Shown: positions 32,354 through 42,962, numbered from the stretch's first letter. The stretch: DNA of 64,000 bases from Candidatus Manganitrophus noduliformans (GCF_012184425.1 NZ_VTOW01000001.1:620001-684000), one strand, 5' to 3'. Notes: generated from the sequence alone by a model not told the origin. Made by a program: numbers and translations.

Positions 32354-35300
32354 TTATGTGTCGGTCCGGAAGTATTTTGCCTCGGGGTGGTGGAAGACGA
32401 GGGCGGAGACCGACGCCTCCGGGTCCATCATGTCGCCGTCGGTCAGCTCCACGCCGATTTTGGCGGTGGCGTCGAGCAGCCGGAAGAGCTTTCGCTGGTC
32501 GGCGAGATTCGGACATGCGGGGTAGCCGAAGCTGACCCGGATGCCGCGATAGCGGTTCTTCAGGACGTCTTGAATCGTCATCTCCGGCGGGTCGGGAATT
32601 CCCCAGTCGTTTCGAATTTTTTGGTGCACCCACTCGGCGAAGCCTTCGGCCCCCTCGATCGCGATCGCTTGAAGCAGATGCGAGCGAAGATATTCCCCCG
32701 CCTCCTTCAGCTGCGTGGAGAGGGCGCGGACCCCTTTCCCCATCGTCACGACGAAAAGGGCGACCGAGTCGATCTCATTCGAGTCCACATCGCGGCAGTA
32801 GTCGGAAAGACAAAGCCGCTCCCCCGCCGGCTGCCGGGGGAAGGTAAAGGTTTCGAGCAGGCGGGCCGGATCGGCCGGATCGTAGATCAGCAGATCCTCT
32901 CCCCGCGCCCGGCAGGGAAGATAGCGGTAGACCCCCTGGGCGGTGAGGGTTCGCTTTGCGAGAATCTCCTCCTGCATCGCCACCACGGAGGCATGAAGCT
33001 TCTCCGCCCGCTCGTCGCGGTCGGCCAGGAGCCGTTCGAGATTTCCTTTCAACCCCAAGTGCTTTCCGTAGAGCATCGACGGGTTGATGTACGCGAAGAT
33101 CTCCCGGAGCGGCCCCTCTTCGATTGCGTGAAAATCAAAATCAGGGGCCTTCGGCAGGGGGAGATCGCGCCGGACGTTCGATCGGGCGCGGACCTCCGAC
33201 GCCGGCTGCGGCTTCTTCTCCATCCCCTCGGCGATCTTCACCATCGCGCTCCGCTCCGTCTCGGTCTTCTTCAGAAGCCCGGGGCGCTGGGTCTCATCGA
33301 TCCATTGGTTCGCGAGATCAAGCCCGTTCATCGCATCCTTGGCGTAGAAGACCGGTCCCGGATATTCCGCGGCGATCTTCGTGTCGGTGAAGCGCTTGGT
33401 GAGGGCCGCTCCGCCGACCAGGATCGGTATGGTGACGCCGGCGGTCTTGAAGTCCTGGGCGGTGATCACCATCTGCTGGGCCGATTTCACCAGCAAGCCG
33501 GAGAGGCCGACCATATCGGGCCGCTCCTTCCGGATCGCCTCGATCAGCGTCTCCGGCGGGACCTTGATCCCGAGATTGACCACCTTGTAGCCGTTGTTGC
33601 TCAGGATGATCTCGACCAGATTCTTCCCGATGTCGTGGACATCCCCTTTCACCGTCGCAAGGAGGATCGTCCCGCGCGCAGCGGTATCGCTCTTTTCCAT
33701 GAACTGCTCCAGGTGCCTTACCGCCGCCTTCATCGCTTCGGCCGACTGCAGCACCTCCGCCACGATCAGCTCGTTATTATTGAAGAGCCGTCCGACCTCA
33801 TCCATGCCGGTCATCAGGGGGCCATTGATAATTTCAAGCGGCGTCGCTTCCTTCCGCTTCAGCTCCAAATCTTCAATAAGACCCTCTTTGGAGCCTTCGA
33901 CGATGTAGCGGGCGAGCCGCCCATCGAGGGGAAGATCGGCGCGGGTTTTCTTGGCGATCCCCTTCTTGTCCTTGAAGTGGGCGGCGAAGGCGGCGACCGG
34001 GTCCGCTCCCCGCCAGAAGATTAAATCTTCGGCGAGACGGCGCTCCTCCTCCGGGATGGAGGGATAACGCTCCAGCTTCTCGGCGTTGACGATGGCATAG
34101 TCGAGCCCCGCTTTGACGGTATGATAGAGAAAAACGGAGTTGAGGATTTCGCGACCGGCGGTCGGAAGACCGAAGGAGACGTTGCTGACCCCCAGGATCG
34201 TTTTGGATTCCGGGAAGGTCTCCTTGATCAGCCGGATTCCTTCAATCGTCTCCGGGGCAGAGCCGATGTAGTTGGCGTCGCCGGTTCCGACCGGAAAGAC
34301 GAGGGCGTCGAAGATCAGATCCCGCGGGGCCAGGCCGTATTTGTTCACGAGCAAGTCGTAGGAGCGTTTTGCGATCTCGATCTTCCGCTGGCGCGTGACC
34401 CCCATCCCCTGGACGGGGTCTTCATCGATGCAACCGACGACCACGGCGCCGCCGTATTTCTTCAAGAGCGGGACGACCAGCTCGAAGCGTTCCTCGCCGT
34501 CTTCCAGATTGATCGAGTTGACGATGCACTTTCCCTGACAGAGCTTGAGCGCCGCTTCGATCACCCGATGATCGGTCGAGTCGATCATGATCGGCGCTTT
34601 CACCTTCTTATTCAGGATCTGGAGAAAGGCCTCCAGGTCGGCCAATTCATTCCGGTCCGGATTGGCCATGCAGACGTCGATCACCTGTGCGCCGTTTCGG
34701 ACCTGCGCCCGGCCGATCTCGGCCCCCTCTTCGATTTTCCCGTCGACGATCAGCTCTTTGAATTTCCGGCTTCCGATCACGTTGGTCCGCTCGCCGACGA
34801 TCACCGGACGGTTCTCTTCCTCGATCAGAAGAAAGTCGATCCCGGACACGGCCGGTTTCAGCGCGCCCTTCGGGGTGCGCGGTTTTCTCCCTTCGACCAT
34901 TTTTGAGATCGCCGTGATATGCGCCGGGGTGGTCCCGCAGCAGCCGCCGATCAGATTGATCCACCCCTCCTCGACGAACCGGGAAAGCTTGGCGGCGAGC
35001 GATTCGGGGGTTTCTTCGTACTTTCCTTCTTCATTCGGAAGGCCCGCGTTGGGGTAGACCGAGACGAGGCAGGTCGCCATGTTGGCGAGCGAGCGAATGT
35101 GGTCTGTCATAAACTCCGGACCGGTGGCGCAGTTCAGGCCGATCGAGAGAATCGGGAGATGCTCCAGCGAGGCATAAAGCGCCTCCACCCCCTGACCCGC
35201 GAGCATCGTTCCGGTCCGCTCGATGGTGGCCGAGATCATGATCGGGATCTCGATCCCCATCTCTTTCTGGGCCTGGAGGATGCCGATCGCGGCGGCTTTC

Positions 35301-35809
35301 AGATTGATGGTGTCCTGGGCCGTTTCCAACAAGAGAAGATCGACCCCGCCTTCGATTAATCCTTTGGTCTGAAGGGCAAAGGCCTCGACCAATTGATCGA
35401 AAGTGACCCCGCCGGTGACGGTGATCGCTTTGGTCGTCGGCCCCATCGAGGCGGCGACGAGCCGGGGCTTGGCAGGGGTGGAATATTTCTTTGCGGCAGC
35501 CTTCGCGACCTGCGCCCCCGCGCGGTTGATCTCCAAGACCTTGTCCTGAAGGCCATACTCCGCCAGAACGATTCCGGTGCCGCCGAAGGTGTTGGTCTCG
35601 ACGATATCGGCTCCCGCGGCATAATAGGCCTCATGAATCGATTGGATGACGTCGGGGCGGGTGAGATTCAAGTTCTCATTGCATCCTTCCAGCTCCGGCC
35701 CTCCGAAATCGGCGGCGGTCAAATTTCTGGCCTGGATCATCGTCCCCATCGCCCCGTCCAGGACCAAGATTCGCTCGCGCAGCAGGGCTTTTATTTGATC
35801 GCTTCCCAA
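32354..35809 (-). CDS. metH: cobalamin-dependent methionine synthase
   Basis: A 1151-residue full-length MetH that methylates homocysteine from methyltetrahydrofolate through cobalamin. Domains in order: homocysteine-binding barrel ending in the zinc-ligand GGCCGTTPAHI (about residue 290), pterin-binding domain (about 330-610), cobalamin cap and Rossmann domain with the B12 motif DVHDIG (near 720) and the reactivation domain ending in RVSFGYPACP (near 1095). The start is TTG 35809 behind GGAGG. No cobalamin or SAM riboswitch was recognised in the 176-bp gap shared with serS. Confidence 0.97.
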   Translation of the reverse strand: MGSDQIKALLRERILVLDGAMGTMIQARNLTAADFGGPELEGCNENLNLTRPDVIQSIHEAYYAAGADIVETNTFGGTGIVLAEYGLQDKVLEINRAGAQVAKAAAKKYSTPAKPRLVAASMGPTTKAITVTGGVTFDQLVEAFALQTKGLIEGGVDLLLLETAQDTINLKAAAIGILQAQKEMGIEIPIMISATIERTGTMLAGQGVEALYASLEHLPILSIGLNCATGPEFMTDHIRSLANMATCLVSVYPNAGLPNEEGKYEETPESLAAKLSRFVEEGWINLIGGCCGTTPAHITAISKMVEGRKPRTPKGALKPAVSGIDFLLIEEENRPVIVGERTNVIGSRKFKELIVDGKIEEGAEIGRAQVRNGAQVIDVCMANPDRNELADLEAFLQILNKKVKAPIMIDSTDHRVIEAALKLCQGKCIVNSINLEDGEERFELVVPLLKKYGGAVVVGCIDEDPVQGMGVTRQRKIEIAKRSYDLLVNKYGLAPRDLIFDALVFPVGTGDANYIGSAPETIEGIRLIKETFPESKTILGVSNVSFGLPTAGREILNSVFLYHTVKAGLDYAIVNAEKLERYPSIPEEERRLAEDLIFWRGADPVAAFAAHFKDKKGIAKKTRADLPLDGRLARYIVEGSKEGLIEDLELKRKEATPLEIINGPLMTGMDEVGRLFNNNELIVAEVLQSAEAMKAAVRHLEQFMEKSDTAARGTILLATVKGDVHDIGKNLVEIILSNNGYKVVNLGIKVPPETLIEAIRKERPDMVGLSGLLVKSAQQMVITAQDFKTAGVTIPILVGGAALTKRFTDTKIAAEYPGPVFYAKDAMNGLDLANQWIDETQRPGLLKKTETERSAMVKIAEGMEKKPQPASEVRARSNVRRDLPLPKAPDFDFHAIEEGPLREIFAYINPSMLYGKHLGLKGNLERLLADRDERAEKLHASVVAMQEEILAKRTLTAQGVYRYLPCRARGEDLLIYDPADPARLLETFTFPRQPAGERLCLSDYCRDVDSNEIDSVALFVVTMGKGVRALSTQLKEAGEYLRSHLLQAIAIEGAEGFAEWVHQKIRNDWGIPDPPEMTIQDVLKNRYRGIRVSFGYPACPNLADQRKLFRLLDATAKIGVELTDGDMMDPEASVSALVFHHPEAKYFRTDT

Positions 35810-35924
35810 GTAAATAATCCCTCCGTGAAAAATGAATTTTAATTCTAACAGAAAGAGAGGTCCACCTCCATCTTTTTTTACGATTTTCTAGGCAAAAGCG
35901 GGGGGTGTTCCCTCGTTCTTCCGA

Positions 35925-35953
35925 TTGACTCTCTCCCATCAACATGTTAGATT
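35925..35953 (+). promoter_or_regulatory. serS promoter
   Basis: TTGACT (35925-35930), 17 bp and TAGATT (35948-35953) form a good sigma-70 promoter with a start near 35960, about 26 nt before serS. No T-box leader is present. Confidence 0.6.
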
Positions 35954-35955
35954 GA

Positions 35956-37269
<1,314 letters not shown>

Positions 37270-37281
37270 CGAGGCAACGGA

Positions 37282-37413
37282 TGTGGGCCAAGGTTCACCG
37301 GGTGAGAAGATCTGAGATCAGAAGACTCGATTGTAGGGTGTGGGGCATCGCGCATCTGGTGTGAAGATCTGGAATCAACAGGCAGCACTTAGCGCGGGCC
37401 CCACATCATATAG
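37282..37413 (+). repeat. dispersed GTGGGGC repeat, tandem copies B1 and B2
   Basis: B1 (37282-37324) starts TGTGGGCCAAGG and contains GGTGAGAAGATCTGAGATCA. B2 (37333-37413) starts GTGGGGCATCGCGCATCTGG, contains GTGAAGATCTGGAATCA and ends GGGCCCCACATCATATAG. The two agree at about 31 of 43 aligned positions. B2 also matches copy A over its whole length. The ends of B2 are complementary (GTGGGGC and GCCCCAC). B2 stops one base before tRNA-Ser(UGA). Confidence 0.65.
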
Positions 37414-37414
37414 T

Positions 37415-37500
37415 GGAGGGGTGGCCGAGTGGCCTAAGGCGGCGGTCTTGAAAACCGTTACCCGAAAGGGTCGTGGGTTCGAATCCTACCCCCTCCGCCA
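37415..37500 (+). tRNA. tRNA-Ser (anticodon UGA)
   Basis: An 86-nt class II tRNA with a 7-bp acceptor stem GGAGGGG/CCCCTCC, discriminator G37497 and encoded CCA. The D-arm is GTGGCCGAGTGG, the anticodon loop CTTGAAA has TGA at 37449-37451, a long variable arm follows, and the T-arm is GGGTTCGAATCC. It reads UCA-type serine codons. Confidence 0.97.
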
Positions 37501-37656
37501 ATCTTAAAACTTGAAATGCGCCTCGCGCGCGATTAGAATACGCAGGTCAACTGAGCGACGGGTTCTTCACAGCGCGAGCGCAAGCAGGGAGATAATAAAG
37601 CTCGAGGACAGTTATAGAAATAAAGCGAGCAGCCGGCTTTGCCGGTGCGAGCGCGG

Positions 37657-37711
37657 GCGTGGGGCATCGGAGGACCTTCTCTCTTCCTTTGCCGCACGGG
37701 CCCCACATATA
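37657..37711 (+). repeat. dispersed GTGGGGC repeat, shortened copy C
   Basis: This segment keeps both ends of the family, GCGTGGGGCATCGG at the left and CGGGCCCCACATATA at the right, but a different and shorter middle. Like copy B2 it ends just before a tRNA-Ser gene. The complementary ends (GTGGGGC/GCCCCAC) could form a stem in the tRNA precursor. Confidence 0.5.
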
Positions 37712-37714
37712 AAT

Positions 37715-37808
37715 GGAGAGGTGGCCGAGCGGCTGAAGGCAACGGTTTGCTAAACCGTCATAGGGGCTTAAACCTCTATCCAGGGTTCAAATCCCTGCCT
37801 CTCCGCCA
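37715..37808 (+). tRNA. tRNA-Ser (anticodon GCU)
   Basis: A 94-nt class II tRNA with acceptor stem GGAGAGG/CCTCTCC, discriminator G37805 and encoded CCA. The anticodon GCT is at 37749-37751 within GTTTGCTAAAC, a large variable arm follows, and the T-arm is AGGGTTCAAATCC. It reads AGC/AGU serine codons and lies 214 bp after tRNA-Ser(UGA). Confidence 0.97.
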
Positions 37809-37853
37809 AATTCCCCAGGCGCATTTGGGGATGTTGATGAATGAAGGAGTATT

Positions 37854-38390
37854 ATGAAACAGAAAGAGACCGCCCTGCTTCTCATCCTCTTCCTTCTCTT
37901 TGCTGCATGCAATAAGAAGGAAGCGAATTACATGGAGGAGGTTTCCGGACCGCCGCCGGCTCCGCAGGCGCAGCAGGTTCAAAGAGGCGACCATCCTTCC
38001 ACGAATCGACCTTCCGATGTCCCTGATCTGAGCAATGCCGAGATTTTCATCCCCGATTCGGTGAAGGGGAAGTGGAAGGCGGTGAAATTGATGGTCGAAG
38101 ACAAACAGACCCATCAGATCACCGAGCACACCATCAATTTGGGGGAGGAGTATACCCTTCCCGATTCGACGGTGAAGGTGAAGGTCGGCGAGTTTCTTCC
38201 CGATTTGATTATTCAGGGGACGGTGTTTACCTCGGTGAGCAACGAGCTGAAGAATCCCGCCGTCCGCGTCATCATTTCGGAGAACGGCAAAGAGCTGTTC
38301 AAGGGATGGCTCTTCTCTCTCTTTCCAACGATGCACCCCTTCCAGCATCCCCGCTTCGCCGTCACCCTCAAGGATGTGGTTTCCGCTTAA
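37854..38390 (+). CDS. DUF2155-family lipoprotein
   Basis: A 178-residue envelope protein. A lipoprotein signal with lipobox FAAC places the lipidated Cys near residue 19, followed by a Pro/Gln-rich linker (PPPAPQAQQVQ). The core from about residue 70 (KGKWKAVKLMVEDKQTHQITEHTINLGEEYTL, VKVGEFLPDL, TSVSNELKNPAVRV, GWLFSLFPTMHPFQHPRF) matches the DUF2155 domain of unknown function. It lies between tRNA genes with its own weak ribosome site (AAGGAGTATT). No partner is evident. Confidence 0.82.
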   Translation: MKQKETALLLILFLLFAACNKKEANYMEEVSGPPPAPQAQQVQRGDHPSTNRPSDVPDLSNAEIFIPDSVKGKWKAVKLMVEDKQTHQITEHTINLGEEYTLPDSTVKVKVGEFLPDLIIQGTVFTSVSNELKNPAVRVIISENGKELFKGWLFSLFPTMHPFQHPRFAVTLKDVVSA

Positions 38391-38402
38391 GATCGTTCCA
38401 TC

Positions 38403-38479
38403 GCGCCCATAGCTCAGCTGGATAGAGCACTTGACTACGAATCAAGGGGTCGGGAGTTCAAATCTCTCTGGGCGCACCA
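38403..38479 (+). tRNA. tRNA-Arg (anticodon ACG)
   Basis: A 77-nt tRNA with acceptor stem GCGCCCA/TGGGCGC, discriminator A38476 and encoded CCA. The D-arm is AGCTCAGCTGGATAGAGC, the anticodon ACG is at 38437-38439 (loop CTACGAA), and the T-arm is GGGAGTTCAAATCTCTC. It reads CGU and, after A-to-I editing, CGC/CGA. Confidence 0.97.
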
Positions 38480-38607
38480 TCCTTTTCCTCTTTTACGACT
38501 GCACGCACCCGGGTTCCACCCAAAGGAATAATCCGCACCGAATCCTTTAAGAGTCCACTGTAAACGCTTCGACCTTCCTTTCTATCTTGCATCCGTTTTG
38601 CCGTTCG

Positions 38608-38635
38608 TTGACAAGAAGACAATCTATGTTACATT
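38608..38635 (+). promoter_or_regulatory. promoter of the 38.8-45.3 kb signalling operon
   Basis: TTGACA (38608-38613), 16 bp and TACATT (38630-38635) form a good sigma-70 promoter with a start near 38642, about 148 nt before the first kinase gene. The 310-bp gap 38480-38789 after tRNA-Arg holds a T-rich stretch right after the tRNA and this promoter; I see no gene in it. Confidence 0.55.
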
Positions 38636-38789
38636 TTCTCTTGGATGTCTTCCTTGATATATCCCAATGAGGTAGAGCATTCCCGGAGGAGAGGTGTCCG
38701 AGAAAGAATATAATCCTCCGTAGGTCGATCACGGCCCGCGTTGCCTCGCGTAATCGCTATTTTATTTTCCTGCAAACGAGAAGGTGAGG

Positions 38790-39557
38790 ATGACCCCTAT
38801 CCCGAACGGCCAGGCCTGTCCGAAATGTGCTCCTCTGCAGACGGAGTGCGAGGCGTTGCGTCAAAAGCTCGATCGAAACAGGGCGGAGCTCGATACCTTC
38901 GTTTATCGGGTCTCGCACGATTTGAAGGCCCCGGTCGTTTCCCTTTACGGGATGGCATCGGTCGTCTCCGAAGATTACGGCGAAAAGCTGGGCGAGCAGG
39001 GAAAGCACTACCTGAGCCGGCTGATGGCGAACGCGGGGATGATCGAGCGCCTTTTGGCCGATCTGCTTGCCTACTCCAGAGTCGGAAGAAAAGAGGCAAA
39101 CCCGGAGCGGCTTCAAGCCGATGCCGTCGTCCGGGATGTCTTGGGGAAGTTTTCGAAGGAGATCACGCAAAGAAAGATCCGTGTGGAAATTCACTCGCCG
39201 TTGCCGGAGATTTTTTTCGCTCGGACGCAGTTGGAGCAGCTCTTCTCGAATCTGATCGGCAACGCCGTCCGATTTATGGGCGATCAGCCCGATCCGGTGA
39301 TCGAGATCGGCGCCGTTGCGGCCGATGCAGGCATTACCTTCTACGTCCGGGACAACGGCATCGGAATCGATCCGCAGCATCACCAGATCATTTTCGGCGT
39401 CTTCGAACGTCTTAAAGAGATTGAGACGGATGGGACGGGGATGGGTCTTGCGCTTGTCCGGAAGATCCTGGATCTGGCAGGCGGCAATATATGGATCGAG
39501 TCAAACAAAGGAGAAGGGGCCGTTTTTTACTTCACGCTGCCCGTCGGTCGATGTTAG
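38790..39557 (+). CDS. soluble histidine kinase with N-terminal CPKC motif
   Basis: A 255-residue cytoplasmic kinase without a sensor domain. The N-terminus has closely spaced cysteines (C10-P-K-C13 and C20), which could bind metal. A short coiled coil leads to the HisKA box (VSHDLKAPV, phospho-acceptor H43). The HATPase domain has the N box (NLIGNAVRFM), G1 box (VRDNGIGID) and G2 box (GTGMGLALV). The start 38790 follows GAGAAGGTGAGG. It is a paralogue of the kinase core at 43850-45325. The CheY-like gene follows directly, as in Rcp1-type pairs. Confidence 0.9.
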   Translation: MTPIPNGQACPKCAPLQTECEALRQKLDRNRAELDTFVYRVSHDLKAPVVSLYGMASVVSEDYGEKLGEQGKHYLSRLMANAGMIERLLADLLAYSRVGRKEANPERLQADAVVRDVLGKFSKEITQRKIRVEIHSPLPEIFFARTQLEQLFSNLIGNAVRFMGDQPDPVIEIGAVAADAGITFYVRDNGIGIDPQHHQIIFGVFERLKEIETDGTGMGLALVRKILDLAGGNIWIESNKGEGAVFYFTLPVGRC

Positions 39558-39568
39558 GAGAATGGGAA

Positions 39569-40006
39569 ATGGAGCCGATCGAAATTCTATTGGTGGAAGA
39601 CAATCCCGACCATGCCGAATTGACCCGCCGTTCACTGATGAGCGGAAGCGTGGCGAACAGAGTGGCTTGGGTCAAAGACGGCCAAGAGGCGCTGGATTAT
39701 CTCTTTAAAAAAGAGCCTTATGCGAACGCCCCCCGGCCCGGGCTGATCCTCCTCGACATCAATCTTCCCAAGGTTAACGGCCTTGAGGTCCTAAAAAAAA
39801 TAAAAGAGACCGAAGATCTCCGTGTCATTCCGGTCATCATGTTGACGACATCGGATCGAGATGAAGAAGCGCTCAAATGTTACAACTTCGGCGCCAACAG
39901 CTTCATCACCAAGCCGGTGAAATTTACTGAATTTTCGGAGAAGGTCAAATCGCTGAAGCTCTATTGGCTGCTGGTCAATCGGCCGCCGAAATCGGACGCG
40001 TCGTAA
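39569..40006 (+). CDS. CheY-like response regulator (Rcp1 type)
   Basis: A 145-residue single receiver. It has the acidic pocket (LVEDNPDHAE), phospho-acceptor D63 (LILLDINLPKVNG), the switch Thr (MLTTSD) and the Lys of ITKPVKF. The opening IEILLVEDNPDHAELTRRSL and long loop after beta 3 are typical of the small regulators that pair with phytochrome-like kinases. The start 39569 follows AGGAGAATGG; upstream frame shadows the kinase gene. It lies 11 bp after the soluble kinase and presumably takes its phosphate. Confidence 0.92.
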   Translation: MEPIEILLVEDNPDHAELTRRSLMSGSVANRVAWVKDGQEALDYLFKKEPYANAPRPGLILLDINLPKVNGLEVLKKIKETEDLRVIPVIMLTTSDRDEEALKCYNFGANSFITKPVKFTEFSEKVKSLKLYWLLVNRPPKSDAS

Positions 40007-40048
40007 AGAACGGAATATTGGCGGGGTCGTCTTTGGATGGAGAACGGC

Positions 40049-42073
40049 ATGGAGAATGAGCCGGTCAAGATTTTACTTGTGGAAGACAATGTCGATCAAA
40101 GGGAGTTGACCCTGCGCGCGTTTCAGAAAAAGGAGCCCGACATCCGCATTACCCCCGTCGAAACCGGTCCGGCCTGCCTGGAGGCGCTGGGGAAAGGGCG
40201 TTTCGATGCGGTCATTCTCGACTACAGTCTTCCGATGATGAACGGAATCGAAGTCTTGAGCGAAATTCAGACGAAGGGCTATACCGCTCCGGTGATCATG
40301 GTGACCGGACAAGGGGATGAGAAGATTGCGGTAGAGGCGATGAAGCGGGGAGCGTGCGACTACATCATTAAGAGCCAAAACTATCACCAGACCCTCCCCC
40401 CCGCGGCCCGCAAAGTCATCGACCAAAACAGGCTGAAACGCCGTCTGGAGAAGAACGCGCAACGGGTTCACCGTCTGTATGAACTTTCCCTCTCTTTGGC
40501 GACCGAGCGAAAAACGACGGTTTTAAGCGATACCTTGGTCGAAGGGGCAAAAGAGCTGATGGATGCGGAAGGAGCGCTCCTCTTTCTCATCGATGCGGAA
40601 CAAGGGGAGATTCTCCAGACCGCCTTTGCCGGCGTGTCGTTCGAGGGTGGGATTCCACAGGGGCCCCTTTCGAAGCTCGGTCTCTTCGGGTTGGCGTGCC
40701 AGGAAAAACGACCGATCCTGATCGAAGACCCTCAAAAGCATCCTTTAAAAGGAGCCACCCCGGCGCTCCAAACTCCGCTTCGCCAAATTTTCTCGATTCC
40801 GCTCGTCCGCGAGGCCCGAAATTTAGGGGTGTTGAACCTGATCAATCAGAAGCAGGGGAGCTTTTCTTCCGAGGACCGAGATTTCCTATCGACCCTCTGC
40901 GTCAATGCCGCCGTGGCCCTGGACAATGCCCGCTTTCTGGAGGAGGTGGAAAAAAGGGCGGCCACCGACAGCCTCACCGGCCTCTACAACCATCGGGAGT
41001 TTCAGAAGCGATTGGGTGAGGAGACCGAGCGGGCGAGCCGATATGGGAAAGCGTTTTCGCTGCTGATGCTCGACATTGATCATTTTAAAGTTTTTAACGA
41101 CACCCATGGCCATCCGGTCGGGGATGCGATCCTGAAAGAAATCGTGAAGGTAATCCAAAAGTGCATCCGTAACGTCGACTTTCCGGCCCGGTATGGAGGA
41201 GAGGAGTTTTCAGTCATTCTCCCCGAGACGATCGGCATTCATGCCGCGAAAGTCGCCGAGAGAATCCGAAAAGCGATCGACGACGGCCCCTTCGTCACGC
41301 CGACAGGCCATCGGGTCCACCTCTCGATCAGCATCGGGGTTGCATCTTTCCCGGAAGACGGAAGGCGTCGGGAGGAATTGATCCTCTCCGCCGATCAGGC
41401 CCTCTACTTCGCGAAAAAAGACGGCCGCAATCGGGTCTGCCGCTACTGCGATACGCTCAAGGCGGCGATCGAGAAGGATCAGAACAAGTTGACCGAGCTT
41501 CTGCGCAATCCGGAGATAAAAACCATCCGCGATCTGGCCGCCGTGATCGATGCGAAGAGCCCCTACACGCGGGGTCATTCCGAGGGGGTGATCGAATATG
41601 CCCTTCTTCTTGCCGATGCGTTGAACCTCGGCGAGCAGGAAAAGCAAAGCTTGCAGCTCGCGAGCCTCCTTCACAACATCGGCATTGTCAGCATCCCCGA
41701 CAGCATTCTGAATAAACCGGGCCCCCTCTCGACCGAGGAGCGGAAAATCATTCAAGCCCATCCCGGCCTGGCGCAGATGCTGATCAAAGAATCACACAAT
41801 CTGGATTCTGTTCTTCCGGCCATTCTCTACCATCACGAACGCTACGACGGCAAAGGTTATCCGAACGGGTTAACAGGAGAGGAGATTCCTTTTCTCGCCC
41901 GCGTCCTGGGCGTGGTCGAGGCGTATCATGCGATGATTTCGGTTCGCCCCTACCGACCGAAGATGTCGCATGAGGAGGCGGTCCAAGAGCTCCGGAAGAA
42001 CGCCGGCACCCAATTTGATCCGGGAGTGGTGAAAACTTTCCTCGAAATCTTGGATAAAAGAAATCCGGCCTGA
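40049..42073 (+). CDS. REC-GAF-GGDEF-HD-GYP protein with degenerate HD motif
   Basis: A 674-residue cyclic-di-GMP-type signalling protein. Domains in order: receiver (about 1-120, phospho-acceptor near 57 in VILDYSLPMMNG), GAF (about 150-310), GGDEF (about 310-470) with an active-looking signature GGEEF near 382, and HD-GYP (about 490-660). In the last domain GYP is present (HHERYDGKGYP), but the HD pair reads HN (LLHNIGIVSIPD) and the usual IGK lysine is missing, so phosphodiesterase activity is doubtful. The start 40049 follows GGAG. Its stop overlaps the ATG of the decayed TonB receptor (TGATG). Confidence 0.92.
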   Translation: MENEPVKILLVEDNVDQRELTLRAFQKKEPDIRITPVETGPACLEALGKGRFDAVILDYSLPMMNGIEVLSEIQTKGYTAPVIMVTGQGDEKIAVEAMKRGACDYIIKSQNYHQTLPPAARKVIDQNRLKRRLEKNAQRVHRLYELSLSLATERKTTVLSDTLVEGAKELMDAEGALLFLIDAEQGEILQTAFAGVSFEGGIPQGPLSKLGLFGLACQEKRPILIEDPQKHPLKGATPALQTPLRQIFSIPLVREARNLGVLNLINQKQGSFSSEDRDFLSTLCVNAAVALDNARFLEEVEKRAATDSLTGLYNHREFQKRLGEETERASRYGKAFSLLMLDIDHFKVFNDTHGHPVGDAILKEIVKVIQKCIRNVDFPARYGGEEFSVILPETIGIHAAKVAERIRKAIDDGPFVTPTGHRVHLSISIGVASFPEDGRRREELILSADQALYFAKKDGRNRVCRYCDTLKAAIEKDQNKLTELLRNPEIKTIRDLAAVIDAKSPYTRGHSEGVIEYALLLADALNLGEQEKQSLQLASLLHNIGIVSIPDSILNKPGPLSTEERKIIQAHPGLAQMLIKESHNLDSVLPAILYHHERYDGKGYPNGLTGEEIPFLARVLGVVEAYHAMISVRPYRPKMSHEEAVQELRKNAGTQFDPGVVKTFLEILDKRNPA

Positions 42074-42947
42074 TGTTTTTCGGTAAAAAGAAACGATGGA
42101 GAAACGGTTGCAGTAAAATCATCGGGCCGTTTTTGCTCTTCAGCGCGGCGGCCTCGGTCTCGGCGGCCAAAGAGGGGCGTTCGGAGTTGGAGTTCTTTGC
42201 GCACGAAGCGCAGACGGTATAACGGCTTCCCGGCGCTTGCAGCCGGTGCGGGAAGCCCCGGTGGCGGTGGAGGTGATCACCGGCGAAGAAGTCCGGACCT
42301 CGGGGGCGACGAACCTCTGGGACCTCCTGCGATTTCGCGTCGGAATGGACGTCCTCGATGGCCGGTCGGTCGACGGGAACCGAGCGATTGTTTCGAGGAA
42401 CGGAGCCGGCCTATCAGATTGCAACCCTCTATGCACTGGGAACCGACCATGCTTTACGTGCGTCGTATTCAGCGGCACCGACGGTCCCTTCTTTGTGGGA
42501 AGTCCGGGTCGACCGGCAGTCGGACTTCACCGTGATCATGGAAGGGAACCCCGATTTGAAGCCGTCGAAACTTCACTCCAATGAGATCGGCTATCACGGC
42601 GTCTATTTCGACCGGCGTCTCCAGGCCGAAGGGAGCCTCTTTTACATGCAGTCCGACGATCTCACTGCAAGTTTCGTGAAGCAGCAAGGCGCTTTCTTCC
42701 CTTTCCCAACCCCCACCACCTTCTCATTCGACAACAGCAGAAAGGCAACGGCGAAAGGGGCTGAGCTGAAGTGGACCTACCGCTTCGCCCCGGCGCGGTG
42801 GGTCTATGTCAACTATACCTATGAAACAATCGATGACGATGGATCGACCTTCAGGGGAAAAATCTTGCGAGTCCGAATCATCGCGAGTTCCCCGACTTCC
42901 TCGAAATCCCGAAGACGTACTACGGCGTCGTCTCGGTCATCTATTGA
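42073..42947 (+). pseudogene. TonB-dependent receptor, frameshifted and internally deleted
   Basis: An ATG at 42073 in the stop codon of the preceding gene opens a signal-peptide-like sequence (FLLFSAAASVSAAKEG) that hits a stop after QTV. The reading resumes in another frame with a plug domain (APVAVEVITGEEVRTSGATNLWDLLRFRVGMDV). Soon after NRAIVS the sequence jumps to C-terminal barrel strands (GNPDLKPSKLHSNEIGYHG, FDNSRKATAKGAELKWTYRF), so most of the barrel is missing. A last frame change before NHREFPDFLEIPKTYYGVVSVIY ends the gene. With at least three lesions it cannot make a working receptor. An intact one normally has 650 or more residues. Confidence 0.85.
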
Positions 42948-42962
42948 GTCATGAGTCGATGA

